Source: DATFQE01 sp035264445
GTDB lineage: Bacteria; Actinomycetota; Thermoleophilia; Gaiellales; Gaiellaceae
Direction of reading: 5' to 3'
DNA length: 24,782 nt
NCBI GenBank assembly: GCA_035264445.1
Contig: DATFQE010000005.1
Coordinates: 1 to 24,782 of the forward strand
The translations under genes were made by a program, and so were the position numbers. Under the pieces are notes generated by a model that saw nothing but the letters and a program-made list of their open reading frames with translations, had not been told where the DNA came from and did no database searches. The first letter of the stretch is position 1, and the number at the start of each line of letters is the position of its first letter. Of this stretch, positions 1 to 7,195 are shown piece after piece.

Positions 1-558
1 GTGGAAGCGGACGAACGTCCAGTCCGCCGTCAGCTCAAGCGTTCGAAACGGGTACTTCGGACTGTCGGGAATCACGAGCGCGACGCCGTGGTCGCGCAGA
101 GCAGCGTAGACCTCCTCGACATACCAGCTCGGCTCACGAAACTCGAAACAGTGGCGGCCGGGCGGCAGTGCACCCAGCGCCGAGGCGAGCCGCTCGTCGT
201 TCCGTTTGAACGTGGGCGGCAGCTGCCAGAGGACGGGGCCGAGCTTCGGTGACCGCGCGAGCGGCTCGATCCGCTCATAGAAGCGCTCGAGCCCGCCCTC
301 GAGGTCAGTCAGCCGTTTGAGGTGCGTGATGTAGCGGCTCATCTTGACCGCGAAGCAGAAGTCGTCGGGCGTCTGCTCGACCCAGCGCGCCACGGCGTCG
401 CGCTTCGGCAGGCGGTAGAAGGTGTTGTTGATCTCGACCGTGTCGAAGAGGCCGGCGTAGTAACGCAGCCACCGCGCGGGTGGGCATCCCTTCGGGTAGA
501 CGCGCTCGCGCCAGTGCCCGTAGTTCCAGCCCGAGCAACCAATTCGAACCGAATTCAC
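1..558 (-). CDS. DUF72 (YecE-like) family protein, 3' end cut by window edge
   Basis: The visible 186 residues are the N-terminal part of a DUF72/YecE protein, a TIM-barrel-like family of unknown biochemical role. Family landmarks are IGCSGWNYGHW near the N-terminus (residues 6-16), FDTVEINNTFYRLP (about 38-51), FAVKMSRYITHLKRL (about 69-83) and FEFREPSWY further on. Full-length members are roughly 240-300 residues, so the C-terminal part lies outside the window. The GTG at 558-556 was chosen because it sits directly before the conserved IGCSGW strand and has GGAGAG nine bases upstream. The reading frame is open to the first base of the window. It lies downstream of a small secreted-protein gene on the same strand but is separated from it by a strong hairpin, so it is probably a separate unit. 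The family call is confident; the function is not known. Confidence 0.9.
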   Translation of the reverse strand, partial: MNSVRIGCSGWNYGHWRERVYPKGCPPARWLRYYAGLFDTVEINNTFYRLPKRDAVARWVEQTPDDFCFAVKMSRYITHLKRLTDLEGGLERFYERIEPLARSPKLGPVLWQLPPTFKRNDERLASALGALPPGRHCFEFREPSWYVEEVYAALRDHGVALVIPDSPKYPFRTLELTADWTFVRFH

Positions 559-594
559 CCGCGGGTTCTCTCCGCAACGGCGCGCCCGTGAACG

Positions 595-626
595 CGGGAG
601 GGGCGGGGGGAAGAAGACCCCTCCCG
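595..626 (-). terminator. Possible terminator hairpin without T-tract
   Basis: A 9-bp perfect inverted repeat, CGGGAGGGG (595-603) with CCCCTCCCG (618-626), encloses a 14-base loop. It lies 9 bases past the stop codon of the small secreted-protein gene and before the next gene on that strand. There is no run of T after it on the minus strand, so it is either a U-less terminator or only an mRNA-stabilising hairpin. Confidence 0.35.
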
Positions 627-635
627 GCTAGGCAT

Positions 636-890
636 TCAGCTCGGACAGGGTCCGAGCGTGTCGCCGTGTCGAAGGTGCGCGGGCACCGCATTCGACGACA
701 CCACGATCGTCACAGTCGGGTTGTTCCTCGACCCGGTGTGATGACAGATCACCTGCTTCTTGGCGTACTGATACTGCTGGGCGGCAGCGTCGTCTCCCCG
801 CGGTGCAGCCGCTGCCATCGCCGCCGTCGAGCCGACCACGACCGCGATCACGGCGGTGGCGGCGCGCCAGCGGCGCCCGACGTTCCCCAT
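636..890 (-). CDS. Small secreted protein with a CHHTGS...PAHLRHGDTLGPC motif
   Basis: An 84-residue protein with a clear export signal: RRWR near the N-terminus, a hydrophobic stretch (about residues 12-28, AVIAVVVGSTAAMAAAAP) and a plausible cleavage site after AAA. The mature part of about 55 residues contains VICHHTGSRNNPTVTIVVS and then AVPAHLRHGDTLGPCPS. From memory, short domains of this kind (cysteine, His, TGS, NP, VTI, HGD, GPC) occur in secreted proteins of actinobacteria and other bacteria, with no known function. The two cysteines may form a disulfide and the several histidines could bind metal; both are inference. The start at 890 is supported by AGGGGGG five bases upstream. A TACTCT box at 930-925 could be its -10, giving a leader of about 30 bases, unlike the leaderless neighbours. 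Confidence 0.75.
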   Translation of the reverse strand: MGNVGRRWRAATAVIAVVVGSTAAMAAAAPRGDDAAAQQYQYAKKQVICHHTGSRNNPTVTIVVSSNAVPAHLRHGDTLGPCPS

Positions 891-955
891 GCGGACCCCC
901 CTTGTCCGGGATTACGAGCCCGCGAGAGTAGCGAACGCCGAACCGCTTCGCGGAG

Positions 956-1765
956 TCACGACCGGAGCGCGGCGAAGAGCCGCGCGCAGACCGCGGGAGA
1001 CGCGCCCGCGACAACTCGCGAGCGGCCCTCCAGGTCGAGAGGCGCATCTTCGAACGGGCGAGCTTCGGGCAGGTCGATCGCCAGCCCGCATTCGCGCACC
1101 AGCAGCTGCGCGGCCGCGATGTCGACCGATCGGGCAGCCTTGAGCGAGCAGACCGCATCGACCCGCCCCGCGGCAAGGTGGCAGAGCGAGAGCGCGAGCG
1201 AGCCCATGATCCGCAGCCGCTCGGCCAGGCCGACGACGCCGCCGATCCGGGCAGCGACCGAAGCCGTCTTGGTCGCCTCGAAGGAGAGGATCTCGATCTG
1301 CTCCTTGGGCAGCTCCGGTGCGATCGGCTCGCCGTTCAGGCGCGCGCCGTCGCCCAGCACGGCCGTCCATTCTTCGCCGGAGCCGAAGTCGTAGACGTAG
1401 CCGAACGTGACGTCGCCCATGGTCGGGCCTTCCGCGACGGCGAACGAGAGCGAGAAGAAGGGGATCCCGCGCTTGGCGTTGACCGAGCCGTCGACAGGGT
1501 CGACCACGATCCAGCGCGAATCGCCGTCGCCGAAACGCCGCTCGCCGAGCTCCTCCGAGACGAGCGTGAACGCCTCGCCGCCCGCGTGGACGCGTTCGAG
1601 CCGCTCGACGAGCTTGCGCTCGGCGGCATCGTCGATCGCGGTGGTGTCGTCGCCGCCGACGCCCTGTCGCAGGATCGCCTCACGGTCGGCGCGTGCCGGC
1701 AGTCCGCGGAAGACCTCCCGCAGGTCGCCAACCGCCGCGCGGCACTCCGCGAGCCAGTCGGTCAA
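956..1765 (-). CDS. Inositol monophosphatase family protein
   Basis: A 269-residue Mg-dependent phosphatase of the inositol monophosphatase/FBPase/CysQ superfamily. Visible motifs: GDDTTAIDDAAE (38-49), the metal-binding pair SEE (70-72), the signature DPVDGSVNAKRG (89-100, the family's DPxDGT with Ser for Thr), a GDGARLNGEPI beta-hairpin (138-148) and ARSVDIAAAQLLV (211-223), whose Asp215 corresponds to the third metal ligand. Length is normal. The substrate could be inositol phosphate, fructose bisphosphate, PAP or a related sugar phosphate; the sequence alone does not decide. Its ATG overlaps the stop of the upstream DUF1015 gene by four bases (ATGA, 1762-1765), so the two are probably translated together. 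Confidence 0.9.
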   Translation of the reverse strand: MTDWLAECRAAVGDLREVFRGLPARADREAILRQGVGGDDTTAIDDAAERKLVERLERVHAGGEAFTLVSEELGERRFGDGDSRWIVVDPVDGSVNAKRGIPFFSLSFAVAEGPTMGDVTFGYVYDFGSGEEWTAVLGDGARLNGEPIAPELPKEQIEILSFEATKTASVAARIGGVVGLAERLRIMGSLALSLCHLAAGRVDAVCSLKAARSVDIAAAQLLVRECGLAIDLPEARPFEDAPLDLEGRSRVVAGASPAVCARLFAALRS

Positions 1766-2898
1766 ACCGGGTGGAACAGCAGGCCGCTGAAGAGCTTGGG
1801 ATAGAAGTACGTGCTCTTCTGGGGCATCGTTTCGCCCGCCTCGGCCACGGCCTCGACCTGCTCCATCGTGGGCGGGCGGAGCAGGAACGCGGCCTCCGCG
1901 CGACCCGAGTCCACGAGCGCGACGGCCTCGTCCGTCCGCGGCGTGTACGTGACGTCCTGGAGCCCGAGGCGGTCGAGCGCGGCCGTGTCGAGCGAGCGCT
2001 CGCCCGGCGCCTCCACGAGGGCCGCCTCGCCCTCACCGTGGTAGACGACGAAGGCGGGATGGTCGTAGTCGACACGATCGAGCACGGCCAGCGCCTTCTC
2101 CGGCCCTCCGGAAACGGGGGTGACGCGGAAGCCGTTGTCGAGCGCGGGCGCCCTGCCGACGACGCGATGCGTCGGGAAGATCGTCAAGCCCTCGCCGTGG
2201 GTGTTGACGAGCACGGCCATCGTCCAGCCGCTGCGCTCGGTGCCCTGTTCCTCGTGGAACCGGAGCGCCGTCTCGTACCGGTGGTGGCCGTCGGCGATGA
2301 CGAGCTTCTGGTCGGCGAGCGCGGCCTGCGTCGCGGCGATCGCCTCCGGGTCGGTAATACGCCACAGGCGGTTGGTCGACGGGCCGTCCTGAGCCGACAT
2401 CAGCGGCTCTCCCTCCGCGAGCGGCTCCAGCACGCGCCGCGCGCCGGCGGACGGGTCGTCGTACAGGAGCAGGATCGGCGAGAGACTGGCGTGCGTCGCC
2501 CGCAGCAAGTCCAGCTGGGTCGCCTTCGGCCCCTCGTGCGTGCGCTCGTGCGGGCGGACGATCCCGTTCGCGTACGGCTCCAGGCCGAGCGAGACGACGG
2601 CCCCCTGCCGCGTGCGCGGGATCCCGTCGGGCCCCTCATAGTCCTGGCGCAGCCACCAGACCGCGTCGGTGTCCTCCTCGGTCAGGATCCCTTCGCGCTT
2701 CCACTCCTCGAAGAGGCGCGCCGCCTCCTCACAGGAGTCCGGGAGGATGAGGCGGACGACGTTGTACGGGCCGGACGCAAGGTACGCCTCGCGCTGCTCG
2801 GGACCGATGACGTCGTACGGCAGAGCGAGCAGCGAGCCGAGCGGCCCGGCCTTGCGCTCGTCGTAGCGAACGGCGCGAAACGGCTTCACGCGGGCCAC
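1762..2898 (-). CDS. DUF1015 family protein
   Basis: A 378-residue protein with DUF1015 landmarks: VKPFRAVRYD at the N-terminus, LPYDVIGPEQREAY (26-39), the VRPHERTHEGPK segment (114-125) and the hallmark IADGHHRYETALRF (201-214). Family function is not established. The DGHHR motif recalls the ParB/sulfiredoxin-like fold of free-serine kinases (SerK) and SbnI, and I recall DUF1015 genes next to serine-biosynthesis genes in other bacteria. A link to serine or small-metabolite phosphorylation is therefore a reasonable guess but not shown here. The GTG start at 2898 lies six bases after a TAACGT -10 box (2910-2905), consistent with a leaderless mRNA. It is the first gene of a two-gene unit with the phosphatase-family gene. 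Length is in the usual range of roughly 400 residues. Confidence 0.9.
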   Translation of the reverse strand: MARVKPFRAVRYDERKAGPLGSLLALPYDVIGPEQREAYLASGPYNVVRLILPDSCEEAARLFEEWKREGILTEEDTDAVWWLRQDYEGPDGIPRTRQGAVVSLGLEPYANGIVRPHERTHEGPKATQLDLLRATHASLSPILLLYDDPSAGARRVLEPLAEGEPLMSAQDGPSTNRLWRITDPEAIAATQAALADQKLVIADGHHRYETALRFHEEQGTERSGWTMAVLVNTHGEGLTIFPTHRVVGRAPALDNGFRVTPVSGGPEKALAVLDRVDYDHPAFVVYHGEGEAALVEAPGERSLDTAALDRLGLQDVTYTPRTDEAVALVDSGRAEAAFLLRPPTMEQVEAVAEAGETMPQKSTYFYPKLFSGLLFHPV

Positions 2899-2904
2899 GC
2901 GCGC

Positions 2905-2910
2905 ACGTTA
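2905..2910 (-). promoter_or_regulatory. -10 box of DUF1015-phosphatase unit (leaderless)
   Basis: On the minus strand TAACGT matches TANNNT and is followed by six bases (GCGCGC) and then the GTG at 2898. That spacing puts the transcription start at or next to the start codon. No good -35 is visible. Confidence 0.55.
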
Positions 2911-2934
2911 CATGTCCTGCCGCCCGCCTAGACT
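2907..2934 (+). promoter_or_regulatory. Promoter of the OB/HD-protein gene (leaderless)
   Basis: TAGACT (2929-2934) is followed by six bases and then GTG at 2941. A weak -35 (GTTACA, 2907-2912) lies 16 bases upstream. It runs back to back with the minus-strand TAACGT box, and the two promoters partly overlap. Confidence 0.6.
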
Positions 2935-2940
2935 CGGCTG

Positions 2941-3780
2941 GTGAGCGCGATCGCGGAGCTCGAGGAGGACCGGGTCGTCGAGGGCGTGTATGCGGTCGCG
3001 AAGAAGCAGCGGCTGCGCACGCGCTCGGGAGGCTCCTACCTCGCGCTCGAGCTCGTCGACCCCAGCGGCCGGATCCAGGCGCGCGTCTGGAACGACGTCG
3101 AGCTGCTGGAGAAGCGGTTCGCCGAGGGCGACGCTGTGCGCGTGCTCGGCCGGGTCGACCGCTTTCGGGACCGGCTCCAGCTGGAGGTACGCTCGATCGA
3201 GTCCGTCGACGATGCCAATCCGGAGGACCTCGTTCCTGCGCTCCGCCGGGACGCGGCCGAGCTGGACGGCTTCCTCGAGTTCCTCGCTGGCGAGCTCGCG
3301 CACCCGGGCCTCAAGGCGACGGTCGGCCGCTTCCTAACGGACGACGGGTTTCGCGAGCGCCTGCGCAGGCTTCCGGCCGCGCCCGGCCGGCACCACGACT
3401 ACGCGGGCGGGCTGCTCGAGCACACGGTCGGGGTCGGCACTCTGTGCCGCGAGGCGGCTCAGCTCCATCCGCGCCTGAGAACGGACCTCGTGCTCGCCGC
3501 CGCGCTCCTGCACGACGCAGGGCGCACGGCGGAGCTCACTCCCGGGCCGTCGTTCACGCAGACCGCCGAGGGACGACTGCTCGGCCACGTCCACCTGGGG
3601 CTTCGGCTGATCGAGGAGCGCGCCGGCGAGCTCACTGCGGAGGTCCGCGCCGAGCTCCTGCACGCGGTCGCCGGCCACCACGACGTGCGGGCCGCGCGAA
3701 CCGCCGAGGCGGCGGTGCTCTACCACGCGAACCAGCTGGACGCGGCCGCCGCGATCCGCCCGGTCCAGACGGCGGCCTAG
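2941..3780 (+). CDS. OB-fold plus HD-domain protein, YhaM-like 3'-5' exoribonuclease family
   Basis: A 279-residue protein. Residues about 12-88 form an OB-fold nucleic-acid-binding domain (GGSYLALELVDPSGRIQARV, then GDAVRVLGRVDRFRDRLQLEV). Residues about 150-270 form an HD domain: HHDYAGGLLEHTVGV with His161, and the metal pair H191-D192 in ALLHDAGR. This order matches YhaM/CBF1-type 3'-5' exoribonucleases, which are about 315 residues long; this one ends shortly after the HD domain. In the family's last metal-ligand motif, remembered as H-x-x-D-x-LDA, this protein reads YHANQLDA, so Asn264 stands where Asp is expected. Activity may be altered. GTG at 2941 was chosen from the leaderless promoter spacing. 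The EamA gene follows five bases after the stop, probably in the same transcript. Confidence 0.8.
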   Translation: MSAIAELEEDRVVEGVYAVAKKQRLRTRSGGSYLALELVDPSGRIQARVWNDVELLEKRFAEGDAVRVLGRVDRFRDRLQLEVRSIESVDDANPEDLVPALRRDAAELDGFLEFLAGELAHPGLKATVGRFLTDDGFRERLRRLPAAPGRHHDYAGGLLEHTVGVGTLCREAAQLHPRLRTDLVLAAALLHDAGRTAELTPGPSFTQTAEGRLLGHVHLGLRLIEERAGELTAEVRAELLHAVAGHHDVRAARTAEAAVLYHANQLDAAAAIRPVQTAA

Positions 3781-3785
3781 ACCGC

Positions 3786-4622
3786 GTGCTTTCAGCCGTC
3801 CTGGCGCTCGGGGCGAGCGTCGCCTGGGGAATCGGTGACTTCATCGGCGGGCTGAAGAGCCGTGCGCTCGCGCCGCTGGCCGTCCTGGCGATCGCCCAGC
3901 CGGTCGGGTTCGCGGCGATGGCGGTCATCGCGCTGATCCACTGGGAGCCGTGGCCCGGCGCGTCCGTGCTGTTTGCGATGCCGGCAGCCGTGCTCGGGAC
4001 GCTGGGGTTGATCGCGTTCTACCGAGGCATGGCGGCCGGCGTGATCAGCCTCGTGGCGCCGATCGCCGCCACCGGCGCGCTGCTTCCGGTCGCGTTCGGC
4101 CTCGCCACGGGCGAGCGCCCGAGCCCGCTCCAACTCGCCGGGATCGCCCTGGCGATCGGCGGCGCGGTCGTCACCTCCTACGAGCCGCGAACGGAGACCG
4201 AACGGGCCCGCCTCGCGGCCGGGATCGGCTGGGCGCTCCTGGCGGCGGTCGCCTTCGGCGGTTATTTCGTCCCGATGCACGAGGCCGCCGAGAGCGACTT
4301 CGTCTGGGCCACGTTCGTGTTCCGCGCGACCTCGTTCAGCCTCGTCGCGATCGCGGTCCTCGTGGTGAGGCCACGCCTGCCGCGCGCGCGCCGCGAGCTC
4401 GCCGTGCTCGCGTGCATCGGGCTCGCCGACACGAGCGGAAACGTCCTCTTCGCGGCGGCCGCCTCGCAGGGCCTCGTCAGCGTCGTCTCGGTGCTCGCCT
4501 CGCTCTACCCGGTCGTGACGGTCGTGCTAGCGCGCGTCTACCTGCGCGAGCGGGTCACGCGAGTCCAGGAAGGGGGTGCGGCCGCCACGCTCGGCGGCGT
4601 GGTCCTCGTCTCTGCCGGCTAG
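3786..4622 (+). CDS. EamA/DMT-family transporter
   Basis: A 278-residue very hydrophobic protein made of two repeats of about five membrane segments, the standard architecture of EamA (DMT) transporters. The first repeat begins LSAVLALGASVAWGIGDFIGG and the second GIGWALLAAVAFGGYFVP. Other membrane segments include LVAPIAATGALLPVAFGL and the C-terminal ATLGGVVLVSAG. Such proteins export or import amino acids, nucleosides or other metabolites across the inner membrane; the substrate cannot be read from sequence. The GTG at 3786, five bases after the upstream stop, places the first helix at the very N-terminus as expected. No Shine-Dalgarno is visible, so translation may depend on the upstream gene. 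The gene converges with the VWA operon, only 16 bases separating the two stop codons. Confidence 0.88.
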   Translation: MLSAVLALGASVAWGIGDFIGGLKSRALAPLAVLAIAQPVGFAAMAVIALIHWEPWPGASVLFAMPAAVLGTLGLIAFYRGMAAGVISLVAPIAATGALLPVAFGLATGERPSPLQLAGIALAIGGAVVTSYEPRTETERARLAAGIGWALLAAVAFGGYFVPMHEAAESDFVWATFVFRATSFSLVAIAVLVVRPRLPRARRELAVLACIGLADTSGNVLFAAAASQGLVSVVSVLASLYPVVTVVLARVYLRERVTRVQEGGAAATLGGVVLVSAG

Positions 4623-4638
4623 CCTCGACTCCCGCTCG

Positions 4639-5601
4639 CTAGAGGTTTCGCCGCCACAGCAGGAAGCCGAGCGGGACGAAGGCGCTGAGGAAGAGGTACG
4701 GCGCGAGCGACGTGCGCGACGCGTCCTCGCCGACCGGGCGGGGCTTGCCCTCGCCGAGGAGCTCACGGGTAGTCGCGATCGCGCGGTCGGCGTCGTCCTC
4801 GTCGAACGCGCGGCCGCCGGCCGCGCGCGCGAGGTTGCGGACCGTGTCGCCGCTCGCCGCGTCGACGGCGTACTGGGCCTCCGGCGCGCCGTTCGCCCGG
4901 AAGATGCGCTCGTTCTGAGCAGAGAAGCGCACGACGACGAGGTGGGTGTCCTTCGTCTTGAACGCCGCCCGCATCCGCTGCTGGCTGAAGAGGCGGCTCT
5001 CGCCGTCGGTGAGGAACACGACGACCCGCTTCGTCGCCTGCGGCGTGAAGAAGTTCCGCGTCGGGACACCGCGCAGCGCGTCGAAGCTGCTGGCAACACG
5101 GTTCGCCCGCTGGAGCGGCGGCGGCCGGTCGATCCCCATCGTCCGCATCACCGTCGCGGCGAACGCGTCGCGATCGACGGTCGGCAGGAGGTGCGGGAGC
5201 ACGCGGTCGGTCAGGGAGACGAGCCCGATCGGGACCTGTGGCAGCTCGTTCCGCAGCCTGAGCGCGGTCGCGCGGGCGCGCTCGAATCGCGTCTCGCCGT
5301 CGGCGCTCGAGGAGGCGAGCATCGACCGGGAGGTGTCGAAGACGACGAGGATCTCGGCGTCGGTGCGCGCGAGCCGGTCCTCTGACGTGTCGACGCTCGG
5401 CTGGGCTGCTCCGAGACCGAGCAACGCGGCGAGCACGACGAGTGCGATCGCGGCGAGCGGGCGCGACGCACGCGGCTCCGGCAGCCGAAGCGCCCGGCGC
5501 ACCTCGCCGACGCGCCGCTCGGTCAGCACCATCACCGTGAGCGGGACGACGACGAGCAGCGCCACGAGGCCCGCGAGCGGCGTGAGGAAGGTGACGTCCA
5601 T
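4639..5601 (-). CDS. Membrane-anchored VWA-domain protein, BatA/BatB-like
   Basis: A 320-residue protein with the BatA/BatB layout: two N-terminal membrane helices (about 8-27 and 48-66), a von Willebrand A domain (about 82-285) and a C-terminal membrane helix (LAPYLFLSAFVPLGFLLW). The metal-ion-dependent adhesion site is intact: D89-T-S-R-S93, and later FLTDGESRLF. These proteins pair with MoxR ATPases in envelope-associated complexes of unclear role (Bat was first named for aerotolerance). It is the last gene of the six-gene operon. Its ATG overlaps the preceding stop by one base (TGATG). The VWA domain should face the periplasm or outer side given the flanking helices; this is inference. 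Confidence 0.88.
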   Translation of the reverse strand: MDVTFLTPLAGLVALLVVVPLTVMVLTERRVGEVRRALRLPEPRASRPLAAIALVVLAALLGLGAAQPSVDTSEDRLARTDAEILVVFDTSRSMLASSSADGETRFERARATALRLRNELPQVPIGLVSLTDRVLPHLLPTVDRDAFAATVMRTMGIDRPPPLQRANRVASSFDALRGVPTRNFFTPQATKRVVVFLTDGESRLFSQQRMRAAFKTKDTHLVVVRFSAQNERIFRANGAPEAQYAVDAASGDTVRNLARAAGGRAFDEDDADRAIATTRELLGEGKPRPVGEDASRTSLAPYLFLSAFVPLGFLLWRRNL

Positions 5602-6236
5602 CAGTACCCGGCGCCCTCGGCGGCGGCCCCCGCCCCGGCCGCGTCGTCGACGCCGGTTCCGACGCCGAGCCGGTCGCGCCGCTGCTGGTTCTCCGACGTG
5701 AGCAGCGACATGAGGATCTCGAGGTTGAACTTCGCCTCCTCGTTCCGGGGATAGAGGCGGATCGAGCGCCGGAACTCGCCCGTGCTCCGGCGCAGCAGCA
5801 TCGGCCCGTTCTGCGGATCGCCGACCGCCTCCTCGTAGGCCAGGATGGCGGAGAAGTTCGCAAGCGCGGAGGCCTGCCGCGGCGTCAGCGCGAACGTCTC
5901 GGCCGTGGCGAGGGCTGCCTGCGAGTCTGCGCGCGACGAGGTGCGCGAGGGGTCGTAGGCGATGTTCGCGCGCGCCCGGCTGAGCTGGAAGCGCTGCGCC
6001 GCGGTCCGCCAGGCGAGGTCGTCCTCGATCGAGAGGATGGACTTCAGCGACGGGGTCCGGCCCTCGACGTTCCAGAGCCCGTTCGCGTCGGGCGTGACGC
6101 CGAAGCGGAGGTCGTCGCGCTTCATCGTCGACTGCGCGGCCAGCACGTCGCTCGCGAAGACGGCGAGCGCCGCCGCGGCGAGCAGCGCGACGATGCCGCC
6201 GAGGACCCGCGCGCCGACGACCACCCGGTGCCTCAT
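5601..6236 (-). CDS. Exported/anchored TPR-like protein of the Bat operon
   Basis: A 211-residue protein with an N-terminal hydrophobic segment (about residues 9-30, VLGGIVALLAAAALAVFASD) followed by an all-helical, alanine-rich region. The part SALANFSAILAYEEAVGDP and then FRRSIRLYPRNEEAKFNLE reads like one or two tetratricopeptide repeats. The tail (GVGTGVDDAAGAGAAAEGAGY) is Gly/Ala-rich and likely disordered. In Bat operons a TPR protein (BatC/BatE-like) commonly sits among the VWA genes, and the position here fits that role, probably as a scaffold between the two VWA proteins. It overlaps its upstream neighbour by four bases (ATGA) and the next gene by one. Recognition of the TPR is by pattern only, so the family name is tentative. 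Confidence 0.7.
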   Translation of the reverse strand: MRHRVVVGARVLGGIVALLAAAALAVFASDVLAAQSTMKRDDLRFGVTPDANGLWNVEGRTPSLKSILSIEDDLAWRTAAQRFQLSRARANIAYDPSRTSSRADSQAALATAETFALTPRQASALANFSAILAYEEAVGDPQNGPMLLRRSTGEFRRSIRLYPRNEEAKFNLEILMSLLTSENQQRRDRLGVGTGVDDAAGAGAAAEGAGY

Positions 6237-7195
6237 GCCGTCTCCTCGCCGTGGACGAGCCGGCGCCAGGTCAGACGCCCGCAGAGGTGCTCGTTCAGAG
6301 CGAGCAGGAGCAGGATCAGCGCGGACATTCCGGCGAGCGCGACGGGGAAGTCGGTGCCCGCGCCCTCGCGCCGCTGCCGCATGAGCGCTTCCCGCTTCCG
6401 CTGCAGCTCCGGCCTCGTTACGAACGCGTCGTCGCCGAGGACGCGCCTGAAGAGCTCCCGATCGTCGGGTGCCGGACGCAGGCCGACGATCTTGAGCGGG
6501 ATCTTCTCCCTCTTGAAGCGGATCAGCGTCTGCGTCAGCTGTGGGACGTCGAAGAGCGAGTCGTCCAGGTCGCTGATCAGCAGAATGCCGAGGTCCGAGC
6601 TCTTGTCTCGCCGGAGAACGTCACGCGCAGTCTCGAGGCCGCGCGAGATCCGCGTGCCCGAGCGGAAGGATCCTGACCACGGATTCACGCGGTTGCCACC
6701 CCGCGTCGCCTCCTCCACGAGCCGGCTGTACTCCTCCCAGGAGGTGTCCTGCGGAACCTCGTAGGACCCCGCGGGGCACGGTCGCGAGCCGCGGCGGATG
6801 CACGGATACAGACGGACGCGCCCGAAGTGGCGCATGAACGGCGCCATCTCGGTGAAGGACGTCCGCGGCGGGACCGCCTCGTACGCGCTGTCCGAGAACA
6901 TGACCATTCCGAACGACTGCCTCGTCTGCTGCACGTAGCGCAGCGCGTTCGCCGTCCGGAGATGCGGCGTGGAGCCGATGCTCGCGGAGAGGTCGAGCAC
7001 GATCACGCCGCCCTCAGCTCCGGGGATCAGCGCGGCGCTCTTCGCCGGGTCGTCGTGCCGGACGAGCAGCCATGCGCCCGCGAGGAGCGCGAGCAGCACG
7101 GCGGCGAGACCGAACCGCACGGCGGCCGTGCGCAGGAGCGGCAAGCGCAGCTCACGCAGATCGGAGAGCGGGATCGCGCGCGGGTTCGCAGCCAT
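6233..7195 (-). CDS. VWA-domain protein with single N-terminal membrane anchor
   Basis: A 320-residue protein: membrane helix at about 27-45 (FGLAAVLLALLAGAWLLV), VWA domain from about 62 to 265, and a second hydrophobic helix near the C-terminus (FPVALAGMSALILLLLAL). The metal site reads D68-L-S-A-S72, with SGTRISRGLETARDVL and LLISDLDDS later in the domain, so metal binding looks retained. Two cysteines lie close together in YPCIRRGSRPCPAG within the domain and could form a disulfide on the outer face. It is one of two VWA proteins in this operon and more divergent than the downstream BatA/BatB-like one. The start ATG directly follows the stop of the upstream gene (TAGATG). Confidence 0.82.
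   Translation of the reverse strand: MAANPRAIPLSDLRELRLPLLRTAAVRFGLAAVLLALLAGAWLLVRHDDPAKSAALIPGAEGGVIVLDLSASIGSTPHLRTANALRYVQQTRQSFGMVMFSDSAYEAVPPRTSFTEMAPFMRHFGRVRLYPCIRRGSRPCPAGSYEVPQDTSWEEYSRLVEEATRGGNRVNPWSGSFRSGTRISRGLETARDVLRRDKSSDLGILLISDLDDSLFDVPQLTQTLIRFKREKIPLKIVGLRPAPDDRELFRRVLGDDAFVTRPELQRKREALMRQRREGAGTDFPVALAGMSALILLLLALNEHLCGRLTWRRLVHGEETA

Noticed and set aside
1693..2931. A 412-codon plus-strand frame opposite the DUF1015 gene
   Set aside because: The reverse frame has the DGHHR and PHE motifs of DUF1015, while this one is Arg/Val-rich with no motif.
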